From the NCBI GenBank assembly GCA_034336665.1, contig CM067589.1:4493290-4557289 (forward strand): a stretch of 64,000 bases of DNA, read 5' to 3'. Source of the stretch: Luscinia megarhynchos. Lineage: Eukaryota; Chordata; Aves; Passeriformes; Turdidae. Below, one piece after another: positions 23,901 through 34,388 of the stretch; the first letter of the stretch is position 1; each line of letters starts with the position of its first letter. A program made the translations under genes and the position numbers. The notes below the pieces were generated by a model. That model ran no database searches, was not told the origin of the DNA, and saw only the letters and a program-made list of their open reading frames with translations.

Positions 23901-26631
23901 ATTTTCAGGACTTTCAAAACACCCCCAGTGAACAGCAGTCTGGGAAGCCTGGCATTGTAGAAGGAGTAATATAACCACCACAAAAACCACATCCAGAATT
24001 AGTAAGTTACTATTTTTTGATAGGAAATGTATCACAGCCCTTCCTAGAGGCCAGTCATGCTTCACAAATGTGTTTAAGAGAAGCCAGTGAACACGTGCAG
24101 CAATGCATCCAGTCAATGCAGAGTCCTTTCACCTCAGAAGCTCCTGATGAAACCCATTATTAGTGACTCATGCAGGAATTAAGGGCTCAAACACAGGTCC
24201 AAAATACATGTGCCAATTCTGCACTGGGGTAAAAAGTCCTGCCACACATATCAGAGCATCTTGTTATTACAGTCATTTATGAGCCCAGGTTATAGTCCAA
24301 ACTGACTGAGGGAATTTCAGACCTAATAGTTCTACACACTTCCCATAGTAGGTGGAATGACAGGTTCTGACTCTGATGCAGCAGGAATGGCAGGAGCATC
24401 CTGCTTCAGTTCCTGCACACAAAATTCCAATATCTTCCCCAAAACTGCACTGAGCATCTTTAGGGGAAAGCTGCCAGCTGGTGGATGCTGAGGGAATAAC
24501 CACACAGCAGGGCAGGCACAGTCACACCTCTCAGCTTTCTGAGCTCCCAACAAACCAGCCCAGGGATGCTCTCAACCTGCAGGTCTGTCCACAACAAGGC
24601 ATTCATTAATTCCAGTTGTTCAAAAACCTCCATGAGTGCATCAGTGTGGAGGTTTTGATCTGTTTGTGCTAAAGGCCTGCACAGACAGCCTGACCATGAG
24701 TTCCTAAATCTAACAGCACCAAAAATCTGGCATTCTACCACGACATGAAAGAAGCATCCACAGCAAGCACCCTGTCAGTTAGAGAACTGTAACAGGAAGA
24801 TGAAGCAAATTCTTGCCCTGTCTTTTCTGCTGTGTCCTCATACAAAACATCTGTTGAGATTGTCATGGGAGTGGCTTAATATACTTTAATCTATCTAAAG
24901 GTTTTAATTTGGTTTCTGCATTCTGATCTCTCTCCCTGTTTTACACACTCCAACAAACAACACCTTATTAAACAGCAATACAATTTCAATGCATCCTGAA
25001 TTGGTGATGTGTCCCAGCAGCTGATCACAATGACCCTGGAGCTAAATATGTTCCAATAATGACTGTAAACTTAATAAGAAGGGATGCAAGGTTAAAAATG
25101 CAAATTAAATAAACCCCCCTCCCTCACTCCTTACTTACAGTGCACTGACTCCTTGTCTGAAGTCTCCAGGTGTCCCATGTAAGACTGGACCTCATGGACC
25201 TGCCTATCAGGAGAAAAAGAACAGAGAATTCAGTTAACAGCCATAAAATCATTTCCACCACCTCATTTTACAGCTTCTTTTACTGAAATGCACTTTTTAG
25301 AACAGCACAGGAATCAGCAACACAGTGTCAGAGCAGACAGCCCATCCCTGACCACCAGCCCAGGTTCTCAGCAGGAAGCAAGCTGTGCTCTCACCCCACA
25401 TGCACCTACACAGTAACTTTATTTAAAAACAGGAATCAAGGTGAAGATAAGGAAAAACACAGAACAGCTTTTCTACAAGAAACAGCTGTTCAGCTTGGTC
25501 TGGAGATGACAGAGACACCCAAGAGAAGAAGTAGAGTAAGGAATGATTTTCACTGTCTCACAACATGTGAATTCACAGGCATCAAGTGAAATTGGAAGAT
25601 TTAATTATAAGAAAAAACTACTGTGGCTGGACAAGCAGTGGCATAGGAAAATAAAAAGAAAAAAAATATTGATGGTTGTTAAATTATTCTGGAACTAGAT
25701 GGGCTTTAAGGTCTTTCCAACCTGAACCATTTAATGACCACAAAATAAGGAACTACAGAAATGGGAACAGGACATCAGACCCCACATCTATAACAGCTGC
25801 TGTTACATTCCTGCATTTCCAGATCTCCTGGAATGTCCTGCTCTTCCCTACAGGGTCACCCTCTATCATTATTCAATGACAGAGAAATGATGATTCAATA
25901 CAAGATTGAATTAAAGTTTCTTACCACCCCACCTCCCTTAACAGAGCCCCACAAAGATGCAAATTACCACGGAAATTTGGAATATTGCCTCAACTGTGTC
26001 CTTTGGCCCCTCTGCCGTGAGTTATTCCATATGGATTAGCAACAGAACCGCGAGAATTTCTGCCTCATTTTGCCATTTCCACACCACTCCTCCCTCTCCA
26101 GACTGGCATTATCTGTGAAATACGGGACTTATCCTCAAGGAGCCGCACACCTCTAGAGGTGCTTCAAACCGCGGCAGCCAGCCAGAGCCCTCAAACCCTG
26201 CTGCAAAACTCCTGATACACAGGCGTGCTTTAAATGAACCAAGGAGCAGGAATCACCGACCCCGCGCCCCCAGCCGGCCCAGCCCCGGGGCTGACGTGGC
26301 ACCGGGATGGGGTTTGTGGGGAAACGCTTTTAAAGGGCGCTAGAGCTGCGGGGAGTCGGCCCTGGGCCTCACACACCGGGTTTGCGGGTCACCCCCGATC
26401 CCTCAGCAACTGCTGGTTTGAGGGTACAGCCCTCACACCCCACATCCCTCACGCACTTGTTGGTTTGCTGGTACAGCCCTCACACCCCTCAGTCCCTCAC
26501 GCACTTGTTGGTTTGCTGGTACAGCCCCTCACACCCCTCAGTCCCTCACGCACTTGTTGGTTTGCTGGTACAGCCCCTCACACCCCTCAGTCCCTCACGC
26601 ACTTGTTGGTTTGCTGGTACAGCCCCTCCAT
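14764..26631 (-). CDS. GOSR2: GOSR2 (membrin), Golgi Qb-SNARE, complete coding sequence
   Basis: Six coding exons on the minus strand: 26599-26631, 25139-25199, 22949-23057, 21589-21721, 18725-18865 and 14764-14925. They total 639 bases, 212 residues plus stop, exactly the length of the mammalian protein. Layout: N-terminal helical region (about 1-110), SNARE motif (about 118-188), and a C-terminal membrane anchor from about 191 to 211 ending FLVVQYLT. Gly144, the residue altered (G144W) in human progressive myoclonus epilepsy, is conserved; Gln154 is the likely zero-layer glutamine. Known role: tail-anchored SNARE that pairs with syntaxin-5, BET1 and SEC22B or similar partners for ER-to-Golgi and intra-Golgi fusion. 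All junctions keep phase (0, 1, 2, 0, 0). Exon 1 lies in a tandem repeat. Confidence 0.96.
14926..18724 (-). other. GOSR2: GOSR2 intron 5
   Basis: Intron of 3.8 kb between exons 5 and 6. It contains the CR1-like element at 16.47-16.86 kb. Several C-rich open frames at 15.4-18.1 kb show no family resemblance. Confidence 0.8.
16470..16863 (+). mobile_element. CR1-like fragment in GOSR2 intron 5
   Basis: It contains cagggagggttagattggca, aggaaaagactcttcctgca and ccccgaggctgccagagctc and ends ggaatgttccatgattcc, a CR1-like 3' terminus. The same element type occurs in the opposite orientation at 48.1 kb. It differs from the subfamily at 2.7, 6.8 and 41.6 kb. Confidence 0.7.
18725..18865 (-). CDS. 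GOSR2: GOSR2 coding exon 5, core of SNARE motif
   Basis: Residues 113-159, starting [19 protein letters not shown] and ending DQRVTLK. Acceptor CACAG above 18865; donor gtgggg below 18725. Contains Gly144 and Gln154. Phase 0 at both ends. Confidence 0.96.
18866..21588 (-). other. GOSR2: GOSR2 intron 4
   Basis: Intron of 2.7 kb. It holds the A-rich low-complexity tract at 20.88-21.00 kb; otherwise AT-rich unique sequence with no recognised exon. Confidence 0.8.
20876..20998. repeat. A-rich low-complexity tract
   Basis: About 120 bases of A-runs interrupted by single C or CC (aaaacaaaaaa, accaaaaaaacccc). On the GOSR2 sense strand it is a T-rich tract in intron 4. It could be a decayed poly(A)-like repeat, but no parent element is visible. 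Confidence 0.7.
21589..21721 (-). CDS. GOSR2: GOSR2 coding exon 4
   Basis: Completes Leu68 and encodes residues 69-112: [19 protein letters not shown], then an Arg/Gln/Glu-rich helix ([10 protein letters not shown]) and TFTPN. Acceptor GCAG above 21721; donor gtaaat below 21589. Confidence 0.96.
22296..22382 (+). mobile_element. CR1 3'-end remnant
   Basis: cctggtctagtggaaagtgt, then ccccttccaacccaaacaat and aggattcta, a degraded CR1 3' terminus, truncated at its 5' end. Confidence 0.65.
22493..22560 (-). mobile_element. CR1 3'-end remnant, inverted
   Basis: gagtcacagaattaattaag followed by ggtccaacctcctgctcaaa, resembling the reverse complement of a CR1 terminus. Strongly diverged. Confidence 0.45.
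22698..22762 (+). mobile_element. CR1 3'-end remnant
   Basis: gcttgatgatctttgaggcc then ttttccaactttaatgattc, the usual CR1 terminal text in decayed form. Confidence 0.6.
22949..23057 (-). CDS. GOSR2: GOSR2 coding exon 3
   Basis: Completes Leu32 and encodes [20 protein letters not shown] followed by [15 protein letters not shown] (33-67) plus two bases of Leu68. Acceptor TTGCAG above 23057; donor gtgagt below 22949. The [10 protein letters not shown] stretch is diagnostic for GOSR2. Confidence 0.96.
23058..25138 (-). other. GOSR2: GOSR2 intron 2
   Basis: Intron of 2.1 kb. Unique-looking sequence with no exon or clear repeat that I could identify. Confidence 0.8.
25139..25199 (-). CDS. GOSR2: GOSR2 coding exon 2
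   Basis: Encodes [20 protein letters not shown] (12-31) and one base of Leu32. Acceptor GGCAG above 25199; donor gtaagta below 25139. Confidence 0.95.
25200..26598 (-). other. GOSR2: GOSR2 intron 1
   Basis: Intron of 1.4 kb. It contains a CR1 3'-end remnant near 25.7 kb and, next to exon 1, additional tandem copies of the exon 1/donor unit. Confidence 0.8.
25660..25745 (+). mobile_element. CR1 3'-end remnant
   Basis: ggaactagatgggctttaag then gtctttccaacctgaaccat, a decayed CR1 terminus. Confidence 0.65.
26399..26631 (-). repeat. 48/49-bp tandem array containing GOSR2 exon 1
   Basis: The segment ccctcacgcacttgttggtt, then tgctggtacagccc, recurs with its CGCAC core at 26452, 26500, 26549 and 26598 (spacing 48, 49, 49). 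A decayed fifth copy lies at about 26399. Only the copy at 26598 joins to the start codon; the others have GTGTGAGG where the gene has ATGGAGG. Each copy carries the complement of codons 4-11 of GOSR2 and the same GTGAGG splice donor. Confidence 0.92.
26599..26631 (-). CDS. GOSR2: GOSR2 coding exon 1 (start codon)
   Basis: ATG at 26629-26631, reading [11 protein letters not shown], then donor gtgagg at 26598 downward. Eleven codons joined at phase 0 to VHEVQS give the 212-residue total. A donor two codons earlier (gtgcgt) would not preserve the frame. Confidence 0.92.
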
Positions 26632-26654
26632 CCCGCACCGGCTCCGCTCCGCAC

Positions 26655-26660
26655 ACGTCA
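26655..26660 (-). promoter_or_regulatory. CRE half-site-like motif
   Basis: TGACGT on the minus strand, 24 bases upstream of the GOSR2 start codon. A short motif; functional only by inference. Confidence 0.3.
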
Positions 26661-26668
26661 CCTCCCGC

Positions 26669-26677
26669 CACTTCCGG
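26669..26677 (-). promoter_or_regulatory. ETS/GABP-type site in GOSR2 promoter
   Basis: CCGGAAGTG on the minus strand, an exact ETS-family core, 38 bases upstream of the start codon. Such sites near the transcription start are common in housekeeping promoters. Confidence 0.55.
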
Positions 26678-26694
26678 CCCCGCCGCCTCCCGCT

Positions 26695-26718
26695 GCTTCC
26701 GCTTCCGCTTCCGCTTCC
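26695..26718. repeat. (GCTTCC)4 hexamer run
   Basis: Four perfect units; on the GOSR2 strand GGAAGC repeats, each with a GGAA ETS core. It sits between the ETS site and the CTCF-like site. Confidence 0.85.
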
Positions 26719-26759
26719 GCCTCCCCCGGGCGGCGGCGCCGCCCCCGCGCCCCGCGCGG

Positions 26760-26775
26760 CCGCCAGGGGGCGCTG
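26760..26775 (+). promoter_or_regulatory. CTCF-like site
   Basis: CCGCCAGGGGGCGCTG, a near-perfect match to the vertebrate CTCF core (CCASYAGRKGGCRC). It lies about 130 bases upstream of the GOSR2 start codon, motif oriented on the plus strand, facing the gene-poor interval on the right. Confidence 0.7.
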
Positions 26776-26947
26776 CAGGACCGGCGTGAGGGGCCGTGAG
26801 GGGCCGGGCTCGGGCGGCGCTGCCCTCGCAAATCGTTCGTGTTCGCCGCGTCGGAAATAGCGGCTGCAGCCTCCCGGTACGGACAGCGGAGAGGGTGTTC
26901 GCTGGAACAGCCGCTTGGGGTCGCGGAGCTGCATCCCCAGCACGGGA

Positions 26948-27345
26948 GCATGGAGTGGGTTCATGGTACCCACTGCACCCTGCCCTGGCAGGGACACCTC
27001 CCGCTGTCCCAGCTGCTCCCAGCCCTGTCCAGCCTGGCCTGGGACACTGCCAGGGATCCAGCGGGCAGCCACAGCTTCTCTGGGCACCTGTGCCGGGGCC
27101 TCACCACCCTCCCAGGGAACAATTCCTTCCCAGTATCCCATCCAGCCCTGCCCTGGGCAGTGGGAGCATTCCCTGTGTCCTGTCCTTCTATCCTTTGTCC
27201 CCAGTCCCTCTCCAGCTCTCCTGGAGCCTCTAGGCCCTGGAAAGGGGCTCTGAGCTCTCCCTGGAGCTTCCCTTCTCCAGATGAACACCCCGAGGTCTCC
27301 CACTGTGTCTCCATGCAGAGGGTTCCAGCCCTGGAGCAGCTTCAC
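26948..27345 (-). mobile_element. CR1 LINE fragment just upstream of GOSR2
   Basis: The plus strand contains ctggcagggacacctcccgc, ccagcctggcctgggacact and later cccttctccagatgaacacc, the reverse complement of a CR1 3' region. The usual terminal agaatcacagaat is missing at its left edge. It starts within 200 bases of the CTCF-like site. Confidence 0.8.
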
Positions 27346-30300
27346 GGCCTCCTGATGCCCAGGAGGGGCTGGGCACAGGTGGGCAGGTCACCTCTAGGAG
27401 CCCAGGTGACCAGCACACCTGGAGATGCAGATCCTGAGCTGATCCCTCCTTCCTCGTAGGATGAACCCTCCATCAGGTATCCCTTCTAAAACAGCTCTTC
27501 CTGCTCCTCCATCCTCACACCTGTCCTGCACTGTGCCATGCTGTCCTGTGCAGTGTTTCACTGCCAGGAAACTGCCTGCACTTCACAGGTTTGTTCCCAC
27601 ATGATCACGGTCAGTTTAGGGTGTCCACTCTGCAAATAGTTTTACTTTCTTAATAATCCTAATTTTTCTCCATACTTAGAGATACACTAAATTCTGTCCA
27701 GCAGGATGTCACCCATTCATGGTGGAGCTGCAGATTCCTGTCCTGGGGCTAGATGAGAGACTGCTTTTCAGTTTACTCTTCATTGTTTGGACCACATAAT
27801 CCACCACAGTTGAAGCCACAACTCTTCTTGTATGTGCTGGGTTACAACACCCAATATCTTTATGGTCAGAGCCACCTGAATTCCTGTCACCTTTTACTTT
27901 ATGGGAAAACCAAGGAGAAGGTGAATTATAAAAACCAGTGTGGTGGGGAGGTATAGCCCAGTTAGTCAGGGCAGCAGGACACCAGAGGTACAAATACTGA
28001 TGGATTAGAAAGCTCAAATTAGGACCATAACTCTGTCTTGTCACTGTGGTTTAAAGGAAAATACTTCTTCTAACCTCATGCTAATAGGAGCCTGATTGGG
28101 AAAAACTGGGAAAGGCTTGTATTCTGTAAAGCATTAAACTCTATACCACAAGATCAATAATTTAAGTCTGTAGCCTCTGCCCTCATGGTCCAGACAAGCA
28201 CTCAGCTCTCTCCTTCTCCACTCTTTCTTCCCTCTATTAAGTGTTGTCATTTTGTACTTGTTCCTCAGGCTTTAAATTCCCCCTGATGTTGAGCTGATTC
28301 TGCCCTTTTCTGGGTTGTGCTGCCTGTCCCACCTGTGGTGTGAAGGGAAATCTGCTTTATCAACAAGAATAACGTATTAAACTGGCTCCATCCAGATAAA
28401 ACACTCTAAAAACATGAAATAAAACACAGTGATTTAAATCCTAAACTTCCTTCAGCAACCTCAGCCTTATCCTGCACTTGACCTAGGCAAAACCAAAATA
28501 ACTGTACAGCAAAAATTCAGGCTACTGAAGGATGACAAACGTTGGAGGAAAAGTGAGAAATTATTTTCAGAAGTGGGGAAGCTGAAGGCAAACACCTCCT
28601 GATGTGAGACTGGGCAAATTGGGAAACCTGGAGGCTGGAACAGTCTGCAAAGTGTTGGGTTCTTTCTGCTGTTGCTCATTTGCAGTTCAGTGTGAGCACC
28701 TGAAGAATGCAGCCTTGTCACAGGAGAGCACATCCCTGAGCACCACACAGATATAAAGGAGAGAAACAACAACACATCTTTAATTAATGAGAGATTCTGT
28801 CCCTGTGGGTCCATCTCTTGTGTCTCAGATGATGCATCAAACTTAGTCTGTCCTGCCCTGCCATGCAGCCAGCCTGGCCTCTGGCAAGAGATTATCCCCT
28901 GGATGTCAAACAGCAGCTCAAGCCCCAGAAATCACATCAGCCCAAGGATAAACAGCATATCAACAAAACCATTAACTGCAGCAGTGAACAAACACATGCA
29001 CTCCCCATCCTTTGCTCCCCCTTCCCTGAGCCATTAGACCCCATTTTCAAACACTTCTGGAAATAGGTTGCATGGAAATAGAGCCTGGGATTCCCTCCTG
29101 GCCAAGGCTGTGAGAGGTATCACAGGAGTCCTGATGAAATGGCAAGCACTGAAATACAAGAACAGATTTCTGTTCTTTTGTGAAGAAATTGATTTTTGCC
29201 AGAAACAACATGCTGCAACCCAGTGTCTATTCTTGTTAGACTTCAAGTCCTTCCAGGAGGAGTCCTTCAGCAAATTGGCTCATTTAGACACAACAGCCAG
29301 GAGCATGGAGAGGAAAAAAAGGGTTTTGTTCAAGGAAAGCCTCTGTATTGTAAACAGGATAAAAGGGGATGGAGAGAGTCACTTATCACTGTCTCTCATG
29401 TCCCCAGGTCATTCCTGTGTAGCATCTACTGGAGAAAAAGGATTTCATATTCCCTGCTCTGCCAGAAACCCAGCTGGGGGATTTTCTCTACCACACAATC
29501 TGCAGACCCCGTGTGCATTCAGCAGCAGCTTTGCAAACGCCATTGCTGCTGCCCACTGCCCTCCTCTGCCTTGTGAATCCTGGCAGCACCCAAGGCACAG
29601 CTGGATCCTCACAGGGGCTGCCTTGCTCTGCCTGCCCCGGCCCCTGTCCCCTCACAGCCATGGCACTTGGGGTTCTCTCCAAAAACCCTGATGCTCTGTT
29701 CAATATCAGACCCCAGTAATGCATCCCTCCCTGTTTCTCTGAGCATGATCCCATCAGGCACAGAAACTCTCTGCCCCCCTCCCTCTTTCCCTCCCCCCTC
29801 CCTCTCGTTTTGGGGCACTCTTAGCATGCTCTGCTGATACAAATAACTGTGGCTTTCAAAACAAAGGAGTGCCGAACCCCAGGGCATTCCGCCCGGGAGA
29901 GACGTTTGGATGAGTGCTTGATGGAGACTCCAGTGAGTCCAGCTGCAGGCCATGGGCTGCATGTCCCAGCTCTGACAGGCTCCCCGACACAAGGCAGACC
30001 TCACAGCACGCCTCTCAGCACTTCCAGCCTGGGGAAGGGGCAAAACGAGAAGGGGAGACATGACAAGAATGTTGGAGACTCATCTATCAAATTTCTCTGG
30101 CTCTTGGGTGATGTTCTGGACCCAGGTCTCCCTGGGCAAGGAGCTTTTTAAAGACACATTGCACCTTCCTGCTCATCTTCCCAAATTAAGAATGTTTCTG
30201 CACGACTGTCACAGTCAGTTTTGAGACTGATCTGTGGCTGTGAGAATCACAAATGCTCAGACTGTTATTCCTTTCTGCATAAATATCCCAGGAAAAGGGA

Positions 30301-30406
30301 TATGGAAAGGATGGAGAAGGCCAGGCCAAGGGAAGAAGGAGTCCAGGAGCATCTCTGCAATTTTCACTCCCTCCCTCCCTCCTAATGAGGCCAGGGAAAT
30401 ATGGCA
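27346..30406. other. Intergenic, no gene recognised
   Basis: Mixed-composition unique sequence. Open frames up to 207 codons (29068-29691, +) occur, but none has recognisable domains or a splice structure. A C-rich quadruplex-type run is at 29774-29803. Confidence 0.55.
29774..29803 (-). other. C-rich run, G-quadruplex motif on minus strand
   Basis: ccccccctcc-type runs: four or more C-tracts of three or more bases with loops of one to five bases between 29774 and 29803, giving a quadruplex pattern on the minus strand. Confidence 0.45.
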
Positions 30407-30538
30407 GGAATAGGAATAGGAATAGGAATAGGAATAGGAATAGGAATAGGAATAGGAATAGGAATAGGAATAGGAATAGGAATAGGAATAGGAATAGGAA
30501 TAGGAATAGGAATAGGAATAGGAATAGGAATAGGAATA
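30407..30538. repeat. (GGAATA)22 hexanucleotide microsatellite
   Basis: Twenty-two uninterrupted GGAATA units. All frames through it are open, giving Arg-Asn, Ser-Tyr and Pro-Ile dipeptide runs; these are repeat artefacts, not genes. Confidence 0.97.
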
Positions 30539-32033
30539 AAATTCACCCAGTGGTGAGGAGCCCTGCAGCATCCCCCAGCGTGAGGATCTCTGAGGCACAA
30601 ATGTCTGGAGGTTTGGAGAATATCCTGGGCAAGTGTACTTTCCTCATGCTTTCATCCTTCCCTGCTGGCAGCCACACGGGGCTGCTGGAGGTGAAATAAT
30701 GACCTCGATGGATTTTTGGTGCAGGCACTGCATGGCTCTGTTAGTAGCCCCACGCCTCCATTGCACTATAAATGTTATATTACCATAATAATGATTAAAC
30801 ACAACTCAGTTCTCCATGTAGGACTGAGTTTCCTTTTGCCTTTTCCCTGCTGATCCTGCCTGTTTGACCTTATCAATGAAATTCAGGAAACAGGAGCAAA
30901 GAGTCTCCTCCAACAGAGCCAAGGAGGCAGAAGGGGCAAGAAATTACATTGCCTTCCCCAGACAGTGCACAAATCAAATTCCAATAATCCTGCCACTTCT
31001 CCTTCCTTTTGCCCAGCATCAGGAACCTGTTAGGAGCCTCAGCTGCCTTCAACTGAAATGGCATCCCCCCTCAATTCCAAATCCCACAGAAATCTCTGAG
31101 TTTTGGCCTTAAAAGCTCTGGCTTTGAAAATCTTTTGAATTTATTTACTGGGCAGCCCTGTTGTATACATAAATGTATGATGGCAGATTCTGTCTGGGCA
31201 CTATTAACCCTGGACTGGATGTATAATGTAACACTTATATAGGAAAATCTTTAAAATCTCTGAGCAATATCATGTGCCATCATCCTGATTTTTCCAGGGG
31301 TCAGTTCCCTGACAGTCAGTCTCTCTGAAAATGTGTCAGGTTAAGAATTCCATTAAAATTAGACAACATCATCAGCTGCTTTGGGAAATTTTAGGGGCAG
31401 ATCTTTTATGTTCTCATTCCACTGAATAAACAGCCATTTCCTGGGTCTAATTTTGGCAAACCAATCCGGATAACTGGAGTTCATTAGCTTAATAGGTTAA
31501 TGCTGAACTGTTTCCCAAGTCAAATCTGGATGTCAATCTGCCTCATACTCACATTTTGTCAATATGGGGGATCTGAAAATGAAAATTTAAAAAAAAAAAA
31601 ATTGAAAATAATTTTCATCTGCATTTCATCTGTGGGGTAATCCAGGCATGAGGAGCTGGCCATGCCAGGTCCCTCTCCTCTCCCCTGTCTCCCTGGCAGG
31701 CTGGGATGCTGCAGGGCTGTGCTCAGTTTGTTGTTAAAGCAGCCTGACACAAAGAGGCCCCAGGAGCTGCATGCACCCACAGGATGGATGGCAGCTCCTG
31801 TCAATCCAGCCCGAGTCCCCCAAGAGGGAAAATGGGATTGTCTGCAGCAGTGAGGGGGAGAGTTCTTTCAAGAATGTCATAGAGGAATTTTCCTAAAACC
31901 TTCCCCAGTAATCTGAGCAAAACCTTCCCAAGGCTCTTCTGTTAATGGAAACCGGGGAAAGTGTGAGGACAGGATCTAGGCATAAAAGATAGAATTCACC
32001 ATTCAGTCCTGCCTGGCAGCTCCTGTGCCAGAG
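30539..32033. other. Intergenic, no gene recognised
   Basis: AT-rich parts at 30.75-30.83 and 31.13-31.60 kb look unique and repeat-free. No exon seen. Confidence 0.5.
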
Positions 32034-32195
32034 TCACAGAATCACGGAATCCCAGGATGGTTTGGGTGGGAGGGAACCTTAAAGCCCACCCAGTGCCACC
32101 CCTGCCATGGGCAGGGACACCTTCCACTATCCCAGGCTGCTCCAAGCCCTGTCCAGGCTGGCCTGGGACACTGCCAGGGATCCAGGGGCAGTTTC
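32034..32195 (-). mobile_element. CR1 LINE 3'-end fragment
   Basis: cacagaatcacggaatccca, ggatggtttgggtgggaggg, then gctggcctgggacactgcca and gggatccagg. Reverse complement of a CR1 terminus, cut off at about 32195. Confidence 0.82.
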
Positions 32196-34384
32196 TCTGG
32201 GTAACTACTGTGAGTCCATAGTGGCCAGCCCAGCGTTGCTCAGTGTAACCACAGCAGGGTGGTGCTTTCCAGGCCATTTCCCAGTTAGGTCAGGTGCTCT
32301 GTGAGAGTGGTCCAGGAGTTTCTGGTAGCTCTGGTCTGTAGTGACACCCAGGGATGCACAGCACAGCTGGAGACAGAGATCTCTTTGGAGTGGATCTCTT
32401 TACCAAGCGTGCACACAGTACCCCACACACCCCACTGAAGAGAAGATCCAGCTCTAGCACTGACTCTTCTGATGCTCTTACAAACCTTTTCCTCAGGAAT
32501 TTAATTTTACCATCTTCTCACAAGATGGTTTTGGTACCTGTGGGTAACATGAATTGTATTTCCTTGGGGCTGGAAAACACCTGCCAAGGGATGAAGAGGC
32601 ACATTGTGTCTTTTATATTCCCTGAGATTGAGGCTCCCATCAGAGGCTGAGCCTGGCAGTGGTTTGGCTCAGCCTCCTTGGCATCAGGGCTGCACCAGGC
32701 ACTGCTGCCACAGCTGGAGCTGCACTTGTCCCCTGGACATGAGGTCACTCCTTGGTGTGGTGGCATTTCCCCACCTGCCGGGGTGTCTGCAGGGACAGGG
32801 ACGGTGCCACGGCAGGGGCTGGGATCTGTCTGTGCTGCAGATCTTATCTCCAGTGATTAGCTGGCCCCACCAAACTGCTGCTGCTATCCTGAGCCATCTG
32901 TCAATTTGCTGCTTCTATTTCAAATTCAGAGAAGGGCTTGTTTTCCCTGAAGCTTATCAGCTTTTCCTGACCAGACTAAATGGTCTAATCACAAAAAATC
33001 TACCTTCAGCAGCCAGCCTTGCACTTCTTACCTCACATTTCCGACTCCTCCCAGGTCCAGTTGCATTTCCCATTCCAGTTACTGATTCCACTGGCAGCAG
33101 GCTTTTATCTACCCCAATAAAAGGCAGGTGGGTTTAACACCAAATGAAATCTGCAATATTACATCTACCACTCTTCTTTGTTTTAATGAAATGGATTTCC
33201 TTCATTGCTCCTTCAAGTTTGCCATTGTCCCACTGCCCCAAGCATGACGGTGCAGCAGTGGGGGCATGAGAGGTGGCACAAGAGCTCCAATATTTATTGC
33301 TCTCTCCAAGTGTTTTGGATTATCCCATAATCACTTTATGGTAAACCAATGTGTCCTGAGCCTGCTCAGGAGTGCTCACCTCCCACAGCCAGGGCAGCTC
33401 CACTGACAGCAAAGTGATCATGCACCATGAAGAGATTGATTTTTTTTAAACATAGTTCTTATAATTTTTACTTCTTGTTTTTGGAAAGATATTTGAAATC
33501 CAAGAACACTCTCTGTTGCCCACATCCACCACTGAATTGGCTATAGCTTATATCCTTGTTGATCTGAATTTTCCAAGATAAAGTTTTAACTCCTGCTGGA
33601 TGATTTGATGAATTATAAAAATATAAAATATATATAATATTATAAAATAATATGTACGGCCAGGCCCGGCTATAATTATATTACTGTAGCTTATCCCTTC
33701 CTGTCCAGTCACAGATTTTTCTGCATCACTTCCCTGCAGCCTCCAAACCATGTAAGTGGTCTATTCACAGTAAGTGGTACAAAATCAGCCCATCTCCACT
33801 GATGGCAAAAGACTTTGGTGCATTTCCACCTGCCAATACCCTTTTCCCAGTGTCCATAGCACGAGCTGGTTAGAAGAACCACTCTTGCTTCCCCCAGTGA
33901 TTTTACTTCTCTGCTGCAGCTGTTTTAAAACACTGGATTTTTGAGTGTTTCAGATGCCACAGCCTTCACTTGCATGACTGTGAGCTAAAATTAGAACTAT
34001 CACATGTATTTTTTGAAATTTTTTGAACTCAAAATAAAAATATCGTTTGCATTGCAGGTTATTTGTTCTGGCCTGTGTCAAGTGAGGTGATACCTCAAAC
34101 CTGTGTGATAAATGCCATTATCTGAGTTGTCAGAATACAAGGATGCTCACAAAGTCCCCACTTTGAATCACCAAGCCTCAGTCTGGAGGGAGACAGAGGA
34201 AGAGCAGGAAGAGATGTGCCAGTCTTATGTAATTACCAAGCACATCACCCTCAGCGAGGAGAGCTGGGTTTGCCAAGCCCACAATAATGATTGCACTGGC
34301 CCCGGGTGCTGGAGCTCAGCCTTGTGAGGATTTGCAATGTAAATCCCTGTCTCTGCTCCTGCCAGCACTGCCTCCCTGGGATCC

Positions 34385-34388
<4 letters not shown>
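32196..34388. other. Intergenic, no gene recognised
   Basis: Includes a 177-codon plus-strand open frame (32604-33137) without recognisable features, and an AT-rich stretch at 33.43-33.66 kb. Confidence 0.5.

Larger units (their letters stand above)
26230..26900 (-). promoter_or_regulatory. GOSR2: CpG-rich GOSR2 promoter and first-exon region
   Basis: CpG dinucleotides are dense here, especially 26630-26860, compared with sparse CpG in most of the window. The GOSR2 start codon is at 26631. No TATA box is seen, consistent with a housekeeping-type CpG promoter. The transcription start was not located. Confidence 0.75.

Noticed and set aside
26234..26860. 208-codon plus-strand frame with repeated [11 protein letters not shown]
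   Set aside because: Antisense shadow of the GOSR2 exon 1 tandem array and CpG island.
30257..30699. Frames encoding Ser-Tyr, Pro-Ile and Arg-Asn repeats
   Set aside because: Direct translation of (GGAATA)22; no gene structure around it.
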